32,163 nucleotides of DNA from an uncultured Bacteroidales bacterium (GTDB taxonomy: Bacteria; Bacteroidota; Bacteroidia; Bacteroidales; UBA932), in the NCBI GenBank assembly GCA_905233655.1, contig CAJOCS010000006.1, positions 1-32,163 of the forward strand, written 5' to 3'. The notes below the pieces were generated by a model, which had not been told where the DNA came from, did no database searches, and saw only the letters and a program-made list of their open reading frames with translations. Positions 29,696 to 32,163 of the stretch are shown one piece after another. How positions within the stretch are numbered: position 1 is the first letter of the stretch; every line of letters starts with the position of its first letter. The position numbers and the translations under genes are program-made.

Positions 29696-31075
29696 ATGAA
29701 ACGACTGTTTGCAACAGCCCTGACGCTTGCCCTTTCGTGTTTCTTCCTCGGTGCCCAGCGCTACCAGAACGGTGTGGTGGACAAGGTGGCCGCCATCGTG
29801 GGCGGCGAGGTGATACTCCTCTCCGACATCGAAGCCGAGGTGCAGCAGATGCAGGCCCAGGGCATGACGGCAGACTGGCGCATGCGCTGCGATATTCTGG
29901 AAAGCATGATGGAATCCAAGATTTTCCTCATGCAGGCCCGTCTGGACTCCCTTACCGTGAACAACGACATGGTGGAAGGCAATCTCACCCAGAGGATGGA
30001 TTTCCTGCGCACCCGCCTGGGCGGTGACGAGGAAGTGGAACGCTATTTCGGCAAGCCCATGTACAAACTGCGTCAGCAGTGGCGCCAGGCCCTGGAAGAG
30101 CAAAGCCTCACCGACCAGGAGCGCTATCAGGTGGCCGGTTCCGTGGCCGCCGTTACGCCCTATGACGTCCGCTGTTACCTGGATACCACTGCGGCCGAAG
30201 ATTTGCCCGTGGTTCCGGCCAAGTACCAGCTGAGCCAGATATGCATCTATCCAGACAGGGAAGCCGCATCCATGGCCGTGCGTGAGCGTCTTCTCGCACT
30301 TCGCGAACGCATCATCAACGGAGAGCGCTTCTCCGTCCTTGCACGCCTCTATTCCGAAGACCCCGGCAGCGCCCGCCGCGGAGGTGAACTGGGAATGGCT
30401 TCCCGCTCTATCTTCTGGCCGGTCTTTGCCGATGCTGCCATGGCCCTCAGGCCCGGAACTATCTCCCAGATAGTGGAGACCCCCGACGGATTCCATATCA
30501 TCGAAGTCATTGAGAAGCGCGGCGACATGTTCAATGCGCGTCACATCCTTCTCAAGCCCCATTATACTTCGGAGGACAGGGACCGAGCCTTCTCCCGTCT
30601 GGACAGCCTCCGTACCCTCATCATGGACGGCAACCTCACTTTCGAGCTCGCCGCCCGCTTCTATTCGGAGGATCCGGCCACCCGCACCAACGGCGGCCAG
30701 ATGGCGGACCCCGCCACCGGCTCGGCCTATTTTGAAATAGACCAGCTCAAGCCGGCCGACTATGCGGCAATCCGCGACCTTCAGGTGGGAGAAATCTCCC
30801 AGCCCGTGGAATCGCTTGACAATGAGGGCTATCAGCAGGGCCGAAACGGAAATCTGGTATACAAGATCATTCGCGTAGACCGCATTATCCCGGCACACAC
30901 CGCCACCTTTGAAAACGACTACACCCAGCTCATGGAGCAAGTGCAGTATATGAAGCAGATGGAGGCCGTGGACCGTTTCCTGGAGGAAAAAATCCGGAGC
31001 ACCTATATCGTAATCGACCCCATGTTCCGTGAGTGCAATTTCGCCCGCGCAGTCTGGGCCGAGAAATTCAATTGA
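29696..31075 (+). CDS. surA: Periplasmic chaperone/peptidyl-prolyl isomerase SurA
   Basis: 459 residues. Signal peptide 1-20 (ends L-G-A-Q), then the SurA N-terminal helical domain (V-D-K-V-A-A-I-V-G-G-E-V-I-L-L-S-D-I), then two parvulin domains. The first includes Y-S-E-D-P-G-S-A-R-R-G-G-E-L-G and G-T-I-S-Q-I-V-E-T-P-D-G-F-H-I-I; the second, A-R-H-I-L-L-K-P and Y-S-E-D-P-A-T-R-T-N-G-G-Q-M. SurA escorts unfolded outer-membrane proteins to BAM. It lies between a related lipoprotein and the OstA-like gene, whose ATG overlaps its stop by one base. Confidence 0.93.
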   Translation: MKRLFATALTLALSCFFLGAQRYQNGVVDKVAAIVGGEVILLSDIEAEVQQMQAQGMTADWRMRCDILESMMESKIFLMQARLDSLTVNNDMVEGNLTQRMDFLRTRLGGDEEVERYFGKPMYKLRQQWRQALEEQSLTDQERYQVAGSVAAVTPYDVRCYLDTTAAEDLPVVPAKYQLSQICIYPDREAASMAVRERLLALRERIINGERFSVLARLYSEDPGSARRGGELGMASRSIFWPVFADAAMALRPGTISQIVETPDGFHIIEVIEKRGDMFNARHILLKPHYTSEDRDRAFSRLDSLRTLIMDGNLTFELAARFYSEDPATRTNGGQMADPATGSAYFEIDQLKPADYAAIRDLQVGEISQPVESLDNEGYQQGRNGNLVYKIIRVDRIIPAHTATFENDYTQLMEQVQYMKQMEAVDRFLEEKIRSTYIVIDPMFRECNFARAVWAEKFN

Positions 31076-32163
31076 TGCGCCTCCGCTCGCATAGGGCTTT
31101 GATTCTTTTCCTGCTGGCTTTCCTGCCGGCGGGGCTTTCCCGTGCACAGAACGGAAGTTCCTCGGACAGGGTGGTGCTCATCAGCGCGCAGTCGGCCCAG
31201 CTTATCGAGAAAGATGGCCAGAGCTACCGAAAGGTGGTGGGTCCGGCGCGCTTTTTCCATAACGACACCTACCTTCTCTGCGACACGGCCCTGTGGAACG
31301 TGAACACCAACATTATCGACGCCATCGGCCATGTGCGCATAATCCAGGACCGCACGAGGCTTACGAGCGCAACGCTTCAGTATGTGGTGGACGACAACAT
31401 GGCTCGCTTCCGTGGTGATTTGGTGCAGCTCGAGGACAAGGACCACAACACCCTGCGTACCCGCTATCTGGACTACAATACAAAGGATTCGGTGGCCATC
31501 TTCCAGAACGGCGCAGCGATGCGCGACAAAGACGGCCAGATAATCGAAAGCCTCTACGGCTCCTACGATTCCAAGGCCCACCTGTTCATTTTCAACGACC
31601 AGGTGAACATGTATCTGGATACCACCTTCATCAAGACATCCCGCCTGGAATACAGGACCGACCTTTCCACCGCCTATTTCGGCTACGGAACCGACATGTG
31701 GCAGGACAATAACATGCTTTCGGCGAACGACGGCTGGTATGACCGGAGCCGGGAACTGTTCTTCTTCCGCCGCAGCGTCCACATTCTCACGGAGGACCAG
31801 GAAGCCTGGGCCGATTCGCTCTACTACAACCGGCTCACCCGCGACGTGGAAATGTTCGGCAAGGTGGAGCTTATGGACACCACGCGCAACATGTATGCCC
31901 TGGCGGGCCGTTTCGAGTATCTGGATTCGCTACGGCGCATAACCATGACCCGCGAACCGGCGATAATGTCCATCTCCGACGACGGCACGTCGCCCGCAGA
32001 CACGGTCTGGTTCGGGGCCGATACGCTCCGTTCGCAGTCTTTCCGCCACTGTGACATTCCCGACGGCTGGATCCGCGCTTCCGAGAAAAGGCTCTCGGAC
32101 ATAAGCGGAGACCCCGTTATGGAATACCGTCGCAAGGCCGCCGAGGCCGCCGCACGCGCAGCG
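31075..32163 (+). CDS. OstA/LptA-like protein (3' end beyond the window)
   Basis: 363 codons are open from the ATG at 31075 to the window edge with no stop. A signal peptide (residues 1-26, ending S-R-A-Q) is followed by repetitive beta-strand sequence of the OstA/LptA jelly-roll type: A-Q-L-I-E-K-D-G, A-I-G-H-V-R-I-I-Q-D, A-R-F-R-G-D-L-V-Q-L, V-E-M-F-G-K-V-E-L-M-D. Such proteins carry LPS across the periplasm; the Bacteroidetes OstA-like form is longer than E. coli LptA (185). The ATG shares a base with the surA stop. The C-terminus ends in Ala/Arg-rich sequence at the edge. Confidence 0.85.
   Translation, partial: MRLRSHRALILFLLAFLPAGLSRAQNGSSSDRVVLISAQSAQLIEKDGQSYRKVVGPARFFHNDTYLLCDTALWNVNTNIIDAIGHVRIIQDRTRLTSATLQYVVDDNMARFRGDLVQLEDKDHNTLRTRYLDYNTKDSVAIFQNGAAMRDKDGQIIESLYGSYDSKAHLFIFNDQVNMYLDTTFIKTSRLEYRTDLSTAYFGYGTDMWQDNNMLSANDGWYDRSRELFFFRRSVHILTEDQEAWADSLYYNRLTRDVEMFGKVELMDTTRNMYALAGRFEYLDSLRRITMTREPAIMSISDDGTSPADTVWFGADTLRSQSFRHCDIPDGWIRASEKRLSDISGDPVMEYRRKAAEAAARAA

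Noticed and set aside
29627..31147. 506-codon minus-strand ORF opposite surA
   Set aside because: Shadow of GC-rich codon use; surA is intact on the plus strand with family motifs, while the antisense frame shows none.
1..32163. tRNA, rRNA or known riboswitch
   Set aside because: I saw no cloverleaf, rRNA segment or familiar riboswitch core in the intergenic regions, which are nearly all shorter than 300 bases.

Overview
The window looks like a chromosomal segment of a high-GC member of the order Bacteroidales. GC is near 58% in the 60-base lines I counted by hand. Almost every transcription unit is preceded by the Bacteroidetes -7 element TAnnTTTG, often with a TTTG/TTG element 19-21 bases upstream. 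Shine-Dalgarno sequences are largely absent. Several gene neighbourhoods are typical of the group: a NagB/PIG-L fusion beside nagB; rhomboid followed by an endonuclease/exonuclease/phosphatase protein; and a PpiC-like lipoprotein, SurA and OstA-like protein in a row. The standard genetic code is used. I would not name a genus from this sequence alone.

Layout: (1) 1-5260 holds a secreted outer-membrane barrel protein on the minus strand, a possible small RNA, and a plus-strand operon apt / zinc metallopeptidase / NagB-PIG-L fusion / nagB that ends at a strong hairpin. (2) 5259-6761 is a minus-strand run of three small secreted proteins, two of them tandem paralogues. (3) 6815-9407 is a guaB-guaA operon for GMP synthesis whose IMP dehydrogenase lacks the CBS module. 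(4) 9412-12890 has fabG on the minus strand divergent from ahcY-nhaA. (5) 12894-14176 is the most unusual part: an AT-rich HUH (Y1) transposase-like gene of the REP-associated (RAYT) type lying between two nearly identical 137-base direct repeats, each built as two inverted hairpins around a central palindrome. (6) 14233-16236 encodes a His-rich metal-exporting P-type ATPase. (7) 16233-17425 is ispF-comF on the minus strand. (8) 17491-21887 is a tightly overlapped plus-strand operon: small membrane protein, mutL, rhomboid protease, EEP-family protein, tsaC. (9) 21884-24424 holds rsmE (minus), a small lipoprotein and radA. (10) 24425-26228 is a short stretch of orphan genes: a 40-codon ORF, a Sel1-repeat fragment, an unrecognised 291-residue protein and a 98-residue helical protein. 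(11) 26322-28804 is galE-dacB, and 28828 to the end is a lipoprotein/surA/OstA-like operon for outer-membrane and LPS biogenesis, cut off by the window edge.

Most of the window is ordinary housekeeping DNA. The best candidates for something under-described are the RAYT gene with its flanking two-hairpin repeats, the small RNA candidate at about 859-940, the palindromes in front of apt and of the metal ATPase, and the orphan genes after radA. Several enzymes carry notable losses: a CBS-less IMPDH, a NagB domain without its catalytic Asp/His pair, and a MutL with degenerate endonuclease motifs. These may be lineage-wide traits rather than new systems.
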